Made by a program: the position numbers and the translations under genes. A stretch of 64,000 nucleotides of DNA from Leptobrachium leishanense (taxonomy: Eukaryota; Chordata; Amphibia; Anura; Megophryidae), in NCBI GenBank assembly GCA_009667805.1, contig CM019063.1, positions 57,272,881-57,336,880 of the forward strand, read 5' to 3'. The notes below the pieces were generated by a model. It was not told where the DNA came from. It did no database searches and was given only the letters and a program-made list of their open reading frames with translations. Numbering within the stretch: the first letter of the stretch is position 1; each line of letters starts with the position of its first letter. Below, piece by piece: positions 1 through 8,957 of this stretch.

Positions 1-445
1 AAACTGAAAAAAAAAAAAAAAAAATCGGACTTTTAAAAAAAAAAATAAGAAAAATGCTTAAAGTATCCTAAAAAATCTATAAATAAAGAAACTTTGCTGC
101 AGAATTTTATAATGAACGGTTTATTAGATATTGAATTAAAACGGGAATATTTTTAACATTGAAGTCTATGGGATTCTCCTGAATAAACTTGCCGAATTAA
201 ACCACCGAATGGCAGGGCATTAGGGGAACCTTTCACTGCTGGTTTGTGTTTTCTGAATAGCCGAAGCAGTGCTTTTTCATGGGGATTTCACTGCCCTCGA
301 ACAGGCACCGTATGTGCAGGCAATTCGCCAGGATTTGGCGAATTGCCTGCTCTCTGGATATCCGAATGGTCAGGAAAGGTAACCGAACGCTGATTTTCAG
401 CGTTCGGTTACCTTTCTCAAGCAATTCGGATCTCTTTGGATAACC
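1..445. mobile_element. GGTTATTC-family DNA element, right part
   Basis: This A/T-rich segment ends at about 445 with CTCTTTGGATAACC, nearly the same as the right end of the full family member at 54520-55314. Internal phrases (AATAAACTTGCCGAATTAAACC and GGCATT-type blocks) recur at 7884-8230 and 54960-55260. It contains two strong hairpins: 316-330 pairs with 336-350, and 374-393 pairs with 397-416. The left end lies outside the window. It interrupts the 3' end of the CR1 LINE that follows. No coding capacity. Superfamily not determined. Confidence 0.6.
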
Positions 446-446
446 C

Positions 447-1076
447 TGTATGTCCTCTTGTTTTGCTACTTTGTTTCCGTTTAAATATACTCCCTTCCTC
501 TACCTTGTGGATTCCCTTTACGTATTTAAATGTTTCTATCATATCTCCTCTGTCTCGTCTTTTTTCCAAGCTGTACATGTTAAAATCATTAAGCCTTTCC
601 TGGTAACTTTTCTCCTTCAAGCCGTACACCATTTTAGTAGCCCTTCTCTGAACTCTCTCTAAGAGGTCTATATCCTTCTGGAGATACGGTCTCCAGTACT
701 GCACACAGTACTCCAAGTGAGGTCTCACCAGTGCTCTGTACAGTGGCATGAGCACTTCCCTTTTCCTACTGCTAATACCTCTCCCTACACAACCAAGCAT
801 TCTGCTAGCATTTCCTGCTGCTCTATTACATTGACTACTTACCCTTAGATCCTCTGAAATAATAACCCCTAAATCCCTTTCCTCAGATGTTGAGGTTAGG
901 ACTGTATCAAATATTCTATATTCAGCCCTTGGGTTTTTACGTCCCAGGTGCATTATCTTGCACTTATCCACATTAAAACTCAATTGCCACAGCTCCGACC
1001 ATTTTTTTAGTTTACCTAAATCATTTGTCATTTGGCTGATCCCTCCAGGAACGTCAACCCTGTTGCAAATCTTTGT
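447..1076 (-). pseudogene. CR1 LINE ORF2 C-terminal region
   Basis: Downstream of FADD the frame stays open for about 210 codons, with WQLSFNVDKCKIMHLGR, RDLGV, MPLYRALVRPHLEYCVQYW and LERVQRRATKM, all usual for the region after the RT palm in CR1/L2 LINEs. The last few codons before 417 come from the neighbouring DNA element, so the natural C terminus is lost. Compare 5307-5783, where the same region reaches its natural stop. Confidence 0.85.
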
Positions 1077-2030
1077 GTCATCAGCAAAAAGACATACTTT
1101 TCCATTAATACCTTCTGCAATATCACTAATAAAAATATTAAAGAGAATGGTCCAAGTACTGACCCCTGAGGTACCCCACTGGTAACAAGACCTTGCGCCG
1201 AATAAACTCCATTTACCACAACCCTCTGTTGCCTGTCACTCAGCCACTGCCTAATCCATTCAACAATATTGGAATCCAAGCTCAAAGATTGCAATTTATT
1301 GATATGCCTTCTATGCGGAACAGTATCAAAAGCCTTACTGAAATCTAAATAAGCAATGTCTACTGCACCACCTGTGTCTATTATTTTTGTTACCCAATCA
1401 AAAAAGTCAGTAAGATTAGTTTGGCATGATCTCCCTGAGGTAAACCCATGTTGTTTCTGATCCTGTAATCTATGTGTTTTTAGATGTTCAACAATCCTTT
1501 CCTTTAACATGGTTTCCATTAATTTCCCCACTACTGACGTAAGACTAACTGGCCTATAGTTCCCCGATTCCTCCCTACTACCCTTCTTGTAAATGGGCAC
1601 AACATTTGCTAATTTCCAGTCTTCTGGGATGACTCCCGTTAGCAAGGATTGGTTAAATAAATCTGTTAACGGTTTTGCTATTACATCACTGAGCTCTTTT
1701 AATAATTTAGGGTGGATCCCATCAGGCCCCATTGACTTATTTGTCTTTACTTTAGACAGCTGCTGTAGAACCTCCTCCTCTGTAAACTGATATGTAAATG
1801 TCTCGTTAGTGTTTCCTCCTAACTGAGGTCCCTTTCCTTCCTTTTCTTCTGCAAAGACTGAACAAAAATATTCATTGAGGCAGTCATCGAGACTTTTATC
1901 CTCTTCTACATACCTTCCTTCCTTTGTTTTTAATCTAACTAATCCTTGTTTTACTTTTCTTTTCTCGTTTATGTATCTAAAAAATGTTTTGTCCCCCTTT
2001 TTTACTGACTGAGCTATTTTCTCTTCTGCG
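1077..2030 (-). pseudogene. CR1 LINE reverse transcriptase domain
   Basis: The frame is open from about 2030 (a Lys-rich linker with FFRYINEKRK-like residues) through MGPDGIHPKLLK at 1732 and the RT motifs IPEDWKLANVVPIYKKG, NYRPVSLTS and YLDFSKAFDTVPH (first catalytic Asp), then SGVPQGSVLGP. The second catalytic motif FADD lies at 1077-1088 in another frame, so a frameshift between about 1130 and 1190 separates the two catalytic motifs. RT of this type copies LINE RNA at the nicked target. The order EN-RT-C-terminal part and spacing fit a normal LINE ORF2. Confidence 0.87.
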
Positions 2031-2411
2031 TGTGCTTTGGAAGCTCTTATAAATTGCTTTGCTCTTTCTGCCTAATCTTATAGGTTTGCCTATCTTCTTC
2101 ACTCTGAGTTGTTTTATAATTATTGAATGCTGTCTTTTTGTTCTTCACTATTTTGGCCACTTCTGCAGAGTACTACAGTGGTTTCTTCCCTTTTTTGTTT
2201 TTGCTAACAAGCCGAATGCAATTGCCTGTGGCCTTCAATAATGCTTCCTTTAAATAATCCCATTTCTCCTGGACTCCCTTTAAACTCCTCCAGTCTGATA
2301 ATGACTTCTTCACACAAAATCTCATTTTAGAAAAATGTGTTTTTTAAAGTCTAAAACTTTTGTTTTTGTGTGGTGCGGCTCCATCCCTGTTCTTATATTA
2401 AACCATACTGA

Positions 2412-3069
2412 CTGGTGATCACTAGATACCCAAATTTTCACCTACAACAACGTCCGATACCAAACCTCCATTTGTGAGTATTAAATCCAATATGGCCTCT
2501 TTACGGGTCGGCTCCTCAACTACTTGTGTTAGAGATAATCCCAGTAGGGAGTTTAGAATATTTGTACTCCTGGTGCACCCAGCTGTTTTGGTTTTCCAGT
2601 TCACATCAGGAAGATTAAAGTCCCCCCTTATAATAACTTCCCCCTTCATTGCCATTTTGGCTATTTCCTCAAACAGCAGATTATCTAGCTCTTCTACTTG
2701 TCCAGGGGGTCTATAGATCACACCTACACGAGCTACTGTATGATTGCCAAATGTTAGTGTAACCCGAACTGACTCTATGTTCACCTCGCTCACTTTTATT
2801 TGGTTCGTTTTTATGTTGTTTTTCACATACAGGGCCACTCCTCCTCCTTTTCTACCTTCTCTGTCTTTTCTATATAAAGAGTACCCCGGTATTGTTATGT
2901 CCCAGTTATTTTTCTCACTGAACCATGTCTCAGTAACCGCCCCTAAATCTACTTTTTCAGCTGCCATCATTGCCTCCAGTTCATTGATTTTATTGACTAA
3001 ACTGCGAGCATTTATAGACATGACTCTGAGCTTGTCATTTTTTTCCCCGCATGTTGCTTGCACCTCCAA
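2412..3069 (-). pseudogene. CR1 LINE endonuclease domain (ORF2 N-terminal part)
   Basis: The translation shows the apurinic-endonuclease-like fold typical of CR1/L2 LINEs, which nicks target DNA to prime reverse transcription. Visible motifs are INARSL near the start, TETWF, GGGVALYVKN, IYRPPG and GDFNLPDVNW. The final catalytic SDH motif is present at 2415-2423 but in a different frame, so a frameshift lies near 2425-2440. An upstream Met at 3069 is the first in frame, but the true ORF2 start is probably further 5' and lost. Reading continues towards the RT part in the same element. Domain assignment is firm; clade (CR1 rather than L2) is less sure. Confidence 0.85.
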
Positions 3070-3072
3070 TTT

Positions 3073-3289
3073 AGTTTACAGGTGCATTCTGTATATAGTC
3101 ACTATGTTACATGTTTACAGGTGCATTCTGTATATAGTCACTATGTTACATGTTTACAGGTGCATTCTGTATATAGTCACTGTGTTACATGTTTACAGGT
3201 GCATTCTGTATATAGTCACTATGTTACATGTTTACAGGTGCATTCTGTATATAGTCACTTTGTTACATGTTTACAGGTGCATTCCGTAT
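3073..3289. repeat. 39-bp minisatellite (5 full copies plus part)
   Basis: Units begin at 3073, 3112, 3151, 3190, 3229 and 3268, each running from GTTTACAGGTGCATTCTG to TATGTTACAT. The single-copy ancestor is visible in the second LINE family at about 60935-60965, so this is an expansion inside a LINE fragment. The unit length is a multiple of three, which creates spurious open frames on the plus strand. Confidence 0.95.
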
Positions 3290-3605
3290 TGAGGTATGTT
3301 AATAGGGAGCTCTTGAGTGACTTTAGACTGGGGGAAGATTTTATGGCGTCTGGGAGGTTATTCCATAATTGTGGTGCTCTGTAGGAAAATAAAGGATCGA
3401 GCCACTTTCTTTTTGTATTGTGGGATTGCAAGTAAGGTGTAGGTCCTGGTTCGGAGGTTATAGGATGAGGGAACTGCTAGGGGAAGCAGTCTATTCAGGT
3501 AGGGTGGTAGCTTCCCAGAAAAGCTCTTAAGCACCAGGTTGGAAATGTGAAGGGTGTGTCTAGATTCCAGCGATGGCCAGTTTAGCTCTTTTAACATGTC
3601 AGAAT
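3268..3605 (-). pseudogene. Second LINE family (CR1/L2 group), C-terminal fragment, copy 1
   Basis: Minus-strand translation contains LKELNWPSLESRHTLH, KSFSGKLPPYLNRLLPLA and LLAIPQYKKKVARS, the conserved C-terminal tail of an L2/CR1-group LINE ORF2. The same peptide occurs at 59336-59840 and 60725-61375. The fragment is cut at about 3600, where unrelated sequence begins, and is short of the RT core. Exact clade not determined. Confidence 0.75.
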
Positions 3606-3795
3606 TTAGTGGATAAATGTTGTGGATAAAGATGAAAATTGGGGTAAACGTAGCATTGCTTGGGTAAAACTGACAATACCCAGGCAGCTTTGGGTAAAGC
3701 CTTCTGCAGGCTACCAACACCCCTGGGTAAAACTGATTATTAAGGCCAGGTTTAGAGTTGGGGTTAGGTTTACAGTTGGCTATGGACATGTGTAA
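3606..3795. other. Unassigned sequence
   Basis: The phrase GGGTAAAACTGA recurs loosely (3664, 3724) and TGGGTAAA-type words repeat, suggesting a short degenerate internal repeat. No gene or element ends seen. Confidence 0.4.
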
Positions 3796-4020
3796 TCCTA
3801 GAGGGGTTATTCACCTCGTTCGGCGCACTTCGACAACCTCAATTCACCAACCCTGAGGTGAATTTAACATTCACCGCAGGGTCCTTGAAGTGCGCCGAAT
3901 CGATCCGTCGAATGCTGCCAATAAACCCTACCGAATCAATCCACTAAACCGATGAACGATGCCGAAAAAATACAGAATCGATCCGATAAACTAGAAAGAT
4001 GTGTACCGAAGCGAAGTGGA
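3796..4020. mobile_element. GGTTATTC-family element, left part
   Basis: It starts at about 3806 with GGTTATTCACCTCGTTCGG, followed by AACCTCAATTCACCAACCC and ATTCACCGCAGGGTCC, which match the left part of the full element at 54520-54640. The right half is missing or too diverged to see. Confidence 0.55.
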
Positions 4021-4450
4021 GCGTCACACCCAAATATGATATCCTCAATCCACCACAATTACAGTCGCTATGTACCTCAATGGTGGTTTCCCCAAAAAAA
4101 CAAAATAGACAAGAAAGTCCAAAATAGTTATAGGATAGGTACAGTGCACTCAGTCTCATTAGAAAATGCCACATACACGTTTGGTATCCTTATTCAGATC
4201 CTCTTTTTGTCTCCATAGGGCATATGAAAAATAAACAAAGAAAGAACCGATTGTTTTTGTATTTCCAATTTTATAAGTAACAACTGCACACTCACAACTG
4301 GCTCTAGTGTTTATCGCCTTATGGGTGTTTACTTCTTATTCACAGGAACCCATTAGCCTGTCTGGTTTTCTTCTCTCAGAATTCTCATATAAACAGTGGA
4401 AAGAAAAGAAACCCAAGAGGGCCTAGCGTAATTCTGTGATTACTTGTATA
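4021..4450. other. No feature seen
   Basis: Mixed-composition sequence without a convincing gene, repeat or element end. Short open frames here have no recognisable domains. Confidence 0.5.
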
Positions 4451-4615
4451 GTTATCAGAGGGTGCTGATTTTACACTTACTCTGGGTGGAGCCTCCAGGC
4501 TCTTGGGACAGCAGCATGCTAATTTTTTAGGTGGGGAAAAATCACTAAACCTCTCTCCAAACGACACCGGAATGGCAAGGTGAAGATAAGCGCTTTTATT
4601 AAAATCAATATATTG

Positions 4616-4656
4616 CCCAGGACGCGTTTCGTCAGCGTACCGACTTCATCAGCTGG
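4616..4656 (-). ncRNA. Hammerhead ribozyme-like motif, minus strand
   Basis: Read on the minus strand: stem I strand CCAG, core CTGATGA, one extra A, stem II GTCGG/CTGAC with a TACG loop (one G-U pair), core GAAA, a minimal two-base-pair stem III (AC..GT), then C as cleavage-site base followed by CTGG pairing back to CCAG. Predicted cleavage lies between 4621 and 4620. The extra A between the CUGAUGA core and stem II is not canonical, so activity is uncertain. Confidence 0.65.
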
Positions 4657-4680
4657 AAAAAAATTACATAATTTTTTTTT

Positions 4681-4720
4681 CCAGCTGATGAAGTCGGTAC
4701 GCCGACGAAACGCGTCCTGG
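4681..4720 (+). ncRNA. Hammerhead ribozyme-like motif, plus strand
   Basis: Stem I CCAG (4681-4684) pairs with CTGG (4717-4720). Core CTGATGA is 4685-4691, extra A 4692, stem II GTCGG (4693-4697) with CCGAC (4702-4706) around a TACG loop, core GAAA 4707-4710, then CGCGTC with the predicted cleavage after C4716. This is the type I layout with a tiny stem III, as known for retroelement-borne hammerheads, which often work as dimers. The single inserted A is the only departure from the core. Confidence 0.68.
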
Positions 4721-4738
4721 GCAATATATTGATTTTAA

Positions 4739-5102
4739 CCTCCCTGGTGGTCTAATTTTTGTGAAAAAACGTGTCTAAAAGCGGCCTATTCCCCCCCCCC
4801 CCTAGCAGTATTCCCGAGTGTGGCTCGGGGTTAAATTCCTATGCTGGAAGCAGTAACCCCGAGCAAAACTCAGGATGCCACTGGATACATCACCTGTCCC
4901 TGCGCTCCCTCGATGTCCCCAGCTGCCTTCTCCGGCGACCGCGACCTTATACTTCCTGGTTCCTTCCTCGAGAGAAGGAATCCAGGAAGTAAAACGCCAC
5001 GATCGCCGGAGGAGACTGCAGAGATCAGCGAGGGAGCGCATGGAGAGGTGATGTGCGGTGAAATTTAAACCCGAGACACACTCGGGATAACCGTCAGGGA
5101 GC
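4739..5102. mobile_element. piggyBac-like non-autonomous element
   Basis: Flanked by TTAA at 4735-4738 and 5103-5106. Ends are CCTCCCTGGTGGT and, in reverse complement, GCTCCCTGACGGT. The insertion is proved by the sister arm of the palindrome: the left arm near 4598-4604 has the uninterrupted sequence with a single TTAA. No transposase. Exact TTAA target choice and inverted ends are the hallmark of piggyBac-type transposons. Confidence 0.85.
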
Positions 5103-5301
5103 TTAATAAAAGCGCTTATCTTTGCTGTTCCAGTGTTGTTTTGAGAAGGTTTTAGTGATTTGTTTCCCCCTAAAAAAATTTGCATGCTGCTATCCCAATA
5201 GCCTGGAGGCTCCACCCAGAGTAAGTGTAAAATCGGCACCCCCTGATTATGCAGCTGGGACAATTAGAAGCATGCCAAGCCACCAAGTAGGAGTAGGAAA
5301 A

Positions 5302-5876
5302 GGGAAGTGCTCATGCCACTGTACAGAGCACTGGTGAGACCTCACTTGGAGTACTGTGTGCAGTACTGGAGACCGTATCTCCAGAAGGATATAGACATCT
5401 TAGAGAGAGTTCAGAGAAGGGCTACTAAAATGGTGTACGGCTTGAAGGAGAAAAGTTACCAGGAAAGGCTTAATGATCTTAACATGTACAGCTTGGAAAA
5501 AAGACGAGACAGAGGAGATATGATAGAAACATTTAAATACGTAAAGGGAATCCACAAGGTAGAGGAAGGGAGTAGATTTAAAAGGAAACAAAGTAGCAAA
5601 ACAAGAGGACATAGTCTTAGATTAGAGGGGCAAAGGTTTAAAAGTAACATCAGGAAGCATTATTTTACTGAGAGGGTGGTGGATACATGGAACAGCCTTC
5701 CAGTAGAAGTGGTAGAGGCCAAAACAGTAATTGAATTTAAGCAGGCATGGGATAAGCATAAGGCTATCCTAAACAAAAGATAAATCCAGGTAAAGTATCC
5801 ATGTAATTGGGCAGACTAGATGGGCCGAAAGGTTCTTATCTGCCGACATTTTTCTATGTTTCTATGTTTCTATGTT
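5302..5876 (+). mobile_element. CR1-type LINE, 5'-truncated copy with natural 3' end
   Basis: This copy starts abruptly inside the ORF2 C-terminal region and runs through the stop, a short 3' UTR and the tail TTTCTATG repeated about three times (5851-5876). 5' truncation is usual for LINE insertion. The 3' UTR phrase GGGCCGAAAGGTTCTTATCTG recurs at 45490-45520 and 54670-54695, marking other copies. Confidence 0.9.
5307..5783 (+). pseudogene. CR1 LINE ORF2 C-terminal fragment, open to natural stop
   Basis: A 158-codon frame encodes the C-terminal part after the RT domain: MPLYRALVRPHLEYCVQYW, LERVQRRATKMVYGLKEKS, then RFKSNIRKHYFTERVVDTW and VIEFKQAWDKHKAI before TAA at 5781-5783. The frame is uninterrupted, which suggests a fairly young copy, but the endonuclease and RT are absent so it makes no working enzyme. 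The ATG at 5307 is an internal Met, not a real start. Confidence 0.85.
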
Positions 5877-6160
5877 GGTGGAGGCGAAAACTACATACAC
5901 ACCTGTTGTGGGAGAACAATTATGGGAAGTAAAAAAAAATAAATTAAAAAATATCAATTAAGAATGACCAATTATTGGCCATATGGGGCTATATATTGAG
6001 GGATTTGTGCAATGCATGTTCATTCACTTGATTTTATTTCAAAGAGTGTTATCACTCGTGCTTGCTCCTGAGGAAGTGTAAAGGGTTAGACGAAACGCGT
6101 TGAGCTTATCGCACAATTTTATAATTGTTTTTATACTACAATAAATTTGGAATTATTTTA
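5877..6160 (+). mobile_element. Hammerhead-bearing repeat, second unit
   Basis: Follows the CR1 tail directly. It holds a hammerhead-like core at 6064-6105 and then an A/T-rich stretch with ATAATTTGGAATTATTTT-like sequence. It shares the core-GAAACGCGT pattern with 4681-4720 but the flanks differ, so it is a relative rather than the same family copy. Boundaries are uncertain. Confidence 0.45.
6064..6105 (+). ncRNA. Hammerhead ribozyme-like motif, second locus
   Basis: Stem I GCTC (6064-6067) pairs with GAGC (6102-6105). Core CTGAGGA is 6068-6074 (position 7 is variable in hammerheads), extra A 6075, a weak stem II between GTGT (6076-6079) and AGAC (6088-6091) with one mismatch, GAAA 6092-6095, then CGCGTT with predicted cleavage after T6101. 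The weaker stem II lowers confidence. Confidence 0.5.
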
Positions 6161-6960
6161 TCAATTTGATTATTTTTTCTTTTAAAAAAAAATAAAAATT
6201 GTCCCCATATCGATCAACAGAGATGGAAAGAGTGGAGGCAATATGGTGATTGCAGGAGAAGTGACCTGATGAAGTGATGATATTCCATTTAATTACTTTG
6301 GTTTTTTGATTCCTATATAATTGAGACTCTACGCACATGGTTTTTCATCTCTAAACTTGTGGATTTACTTATATGCACCTGGTTTCCATCATTGAAGGAC
6401 TCCCCCTCTGTATTTCTTATACATTTCTATTATTTGGAGTGCACCAGGACTCTCACAGGGAAGACCACTAAACAGAGAAAAATTAAGTAGTGCAGTGTTT
6501 TTTTTACATATAAACAATAGGAAGAGCCAGGCCAAAATTTAGGACAAGAATGAACAATAAACCAAAAAAATGATACAGTTGTGAGACCCTTGGAGCACAG
6601 GCTCTGTATTGGTCTTGTGGTACAATCAGAAAATCCCCCTGTGATCTACAGGCATCATGAGAGGATACAGTGGCGCATAATAGTGATAGTAATGCTGTAC
6701 AGATACTATAGTAGCAGCAGGAAAGAGGCCTTCCTGGGTCTGCGGCTATAGTAAAATGCGAAAAAGGAAATAGTCTTGAAATAAAGGATACTTTGTATCC
6801 CAATGTTGCTTATATCACATCTCCACATGGACATATAATAGAGAAGACTGCACTTGATACAATGTCTGTGAGCGTCAACAGAATTATAAAAGTACCAGAT
6901 CTAACCGTGCCTTGCACTATGTCTCAGGGGGAGGCTCAAATTGCTGCTAAGCGTATGTTC
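6161..6960. other. No gene seen
   Basis: A/T-rich sequence without recognised coding regions or element ends. It lies between two hammerhead-like motifs and may be part of the same repeat. Confidence 0.45.
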
Positions 6961-6963
6961 CTG

Positions 6964-7003
6964 AATCCTGATGACGCTGGCATACAGCGAAACGCGTAGA
7001 GCT
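6964..7003 (+). ncRNA. Degenerate hammerhead-like motif
   Basis: CTGATGA at 6968-6974, extra C, stem II GCTG/CAGC around GCATA, GAAA at 6989-6992, then CGCGTA. Stem I can form only about two pairs, so this copy is probably inactive. It again shows one extra base between the core and stem II. Confidence 0.4.
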
Positions 7004-7148
7004 AGAGCTATGCAACAGAACTGATTTCCTTACAATCAACTCTCCCCGAGGCATAGTGCAAGGCACGGTTAGATCTGGCACTTTTTAAGTGGGGAAAGCC
7101 ATTTTCCAAAAACATCCCGATAAAGCTTAAAAAAATCCTACAAATTAA

Positions 7149-7880
7149 GGGCTCTATTACACTCTTCGCGCATACGTTTGCGCCCACGCAAAAACGCATT
7201 AACGCGAGGGGCAAAACCCTTTGCACTGACCGTCGAATTACAATGTCAGGGCAACAAAACGCGCGTAATCGTCTACTGCGGGTGAACCTGCGCGATTGCT
7301 GCGCGAGCTTACTGTACTTCGCGTGTCCTATACTTAACATTGTGAGCGCAAATGCGTTTGCGCGCTGGTACCCGGATGGTATTACAATCTATGCGCAGTT
7401 TGTAACGCACAGCCTTTGCGCGCATAATTTTAGCAACTCCTAAAAGCTGGTGTTAATGGCAAATTCTATCAACCTGCCGAAACCAAATACACCAGCCCAA
7501 AAAAAAAAATGCAGCAAAGTATAGTTACACATTCTACTCATACCAAACCAATAAATTTGAGAAGTTGTGCGTGTTTTTTTTATTAATGCAGCATCTATGC
7601 GCAGATTGACTTTGACAGGCGCAAAAACTTAATTCTTAATTAAACTTAATTCTGATTGGCTGAGTCGTGTGAAAAAACGGTCCGCACACTGATATCCGCG
7701 CGCAACGTTGCTGTGCACGCGTTTTTGCGCATCTGTTTTATGCACGTTATTTTTTGACAGATGAAAAAATGTGTGAGGATTGTAAGACCAGCGTTGTTTT
7801 ACGCATGTTAACGTTTAACGTATCGCACAAAAATTCACGCGTTCTGCGTGTGTTTTTGCGTGAAGAATGTAATAGGGCCC
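7149..7880. mobile_element. PIF/Harbinger-like MITE, TAA duplication
   Basis: Ends are GGGCTCTATTACACTCTTC and, in reverse complement, GGGCCCTATTACATTCTTC. Both sides carry TAA (7146-7148 and 7881-7883). Internal GCGCG-rich sequence and the phrase TTACTGTACTTCGCG relate it to the elements at 14755-15070 and 17584-18299. No coding capacity. Confidence 0.8.
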
Positions 7881-7883
7881 TAA

Positions 7884-8240
7884 ATAAATAAAGAGACTTT
7901 TTGCTGCAGATTAAAAGAGACTTTTTGCTGTAGATTAAAAGAATAAACGGTTTAATAAATATTCAACAGAAACGGGAATTGTTGTTACATTGAAACCTAT
8001 GGGATTCGCCTGAATAAACCTGCCGAATGAATCCATCGAACATCAGGGCATTTCACTGGCATTTCTCTGCTGTTTGGTGTCTGTGAATAGATTAACCATT
8101 GCTTCTCTATGGTACAATTTCACTGGCGCCGAACAGCACTGTATTTCACTGGCAATTCACCAAAGCTTGGCAAAATGGTTGCTTTTTTGAATAGATGAAT
8201 GGCTATGAAATTGCACCGTACAATTTTCACCATTATTTGC
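7884..8240. mobile_element. GGTTATTC-family element, internal part
   Basis: AATAAACGGTTTAATAAATATTC, then CTATGGGATTCGCCTGAATAAACC and CAGGGCATTTCACTGGC-type blocks match 80-240 and 54960-55160. Neither end is clear. Non-coding. Confidence 0.55.
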
Positions 8241-8957
8241 TCAACATGTTTAAATGTGATTTAGAGTCATGTTTCATTGTAGAACCCAGACAAATTATAT
8301 ATCATTTTTTTCAGTGAACTGAAAAGATTCAAAATATATAATTTCTACATGTATACATCATGACCCAACACAACGCTATAAAACTTTTTTGTCAAAAAGC
8401 ATATATTTCCATTCAGATTTCAATCATTTACAGCGTGTAAATAATTTTTTTTGCAAACTAGGGATGAGCCGAACACTCCCCGAGTTCGGTTCGAAGCCGA
8501 ACTTTCCAAATGTCCTGGTCCGAACTCGAACCCGAACTCGGACCCCATACAAGTCAATGGGGCTGAAAATTCGGTTTTTAGAGTGCCCTCCAAGAGGGCA
8601 TATTTGCTAGATATTTGCCATAAAAAGTGTATGGGGGTCCGGGTAGTGCCCTGGGGGACAGGAAACAAGGACAAAAAGTAAAAAAAAAAACGTTTTAAAA
8701 GGGACAGTGAGTTTTCCATGAAATAAGGGTTAAAAATAAAAACGAAAAATTCCTTCAAATATCGTGCCTAGGAGGTCCCCATAACCTGCCCATGAAGTGG
8801 CGGATTTCTAGGATGTATAGAAATATGTAAAAACCAAAAAATGACATTTCAAATGACGGTAAATGCTTTTCCTTTAATCCATCCATAAACAACTGCTTGG
8901 GGCGGCAGTCTGTATGAAAAGAGGAGACATTTTCGGACACGCAGAAAAGGTTTACTG

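Larger units (their letters stand above)
446..3072 (-). mobile_element. CR1-type LINE, 5'-truncated and interrupted
   Basis: A non-LTR retrotransposon copy reads on the minus strand: APE-type endonuclease near 3069-2412, a linker and reverse transcriptase from about 2030 to 1077, and a C-terminal region to 447. Its C-terminal part is nearly identical in reverse complement to the copy at 5302-5876, which shows the missing 3' end. Here the 3' end is replaced by a DNA element ending at 445. The 5' end stops at about 3072 against a 39-bp minisatellite. At least two frameshifts break the coding region, so this copy cannot be autonomous. Confidence 0.88.
4451..5252. mobile_element. Large inverted-repeat element with central hammerhead-like cores
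   Basis: The left arm (about 4451-4656) and the right arm (4681-4738 plus 5103-5252) are reverse complements over roughly 200 bp, sharing blocks such as GCCTCCAGGCTCTTGGGA and AAGATAAGCGC. The arms meet at an A/T-rich spacer near 4657-4680. A piggyBac-like element (4739-5102) sits in the right arm. Each arm carries a hammerhead-like core pointing away from the centre. Amphibian hammerheads are known from Penelope-like and short retroelements, but no Penelope RT or GIY-YIG domain is visible, so the family is inferred only. Confidence 0.7.
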
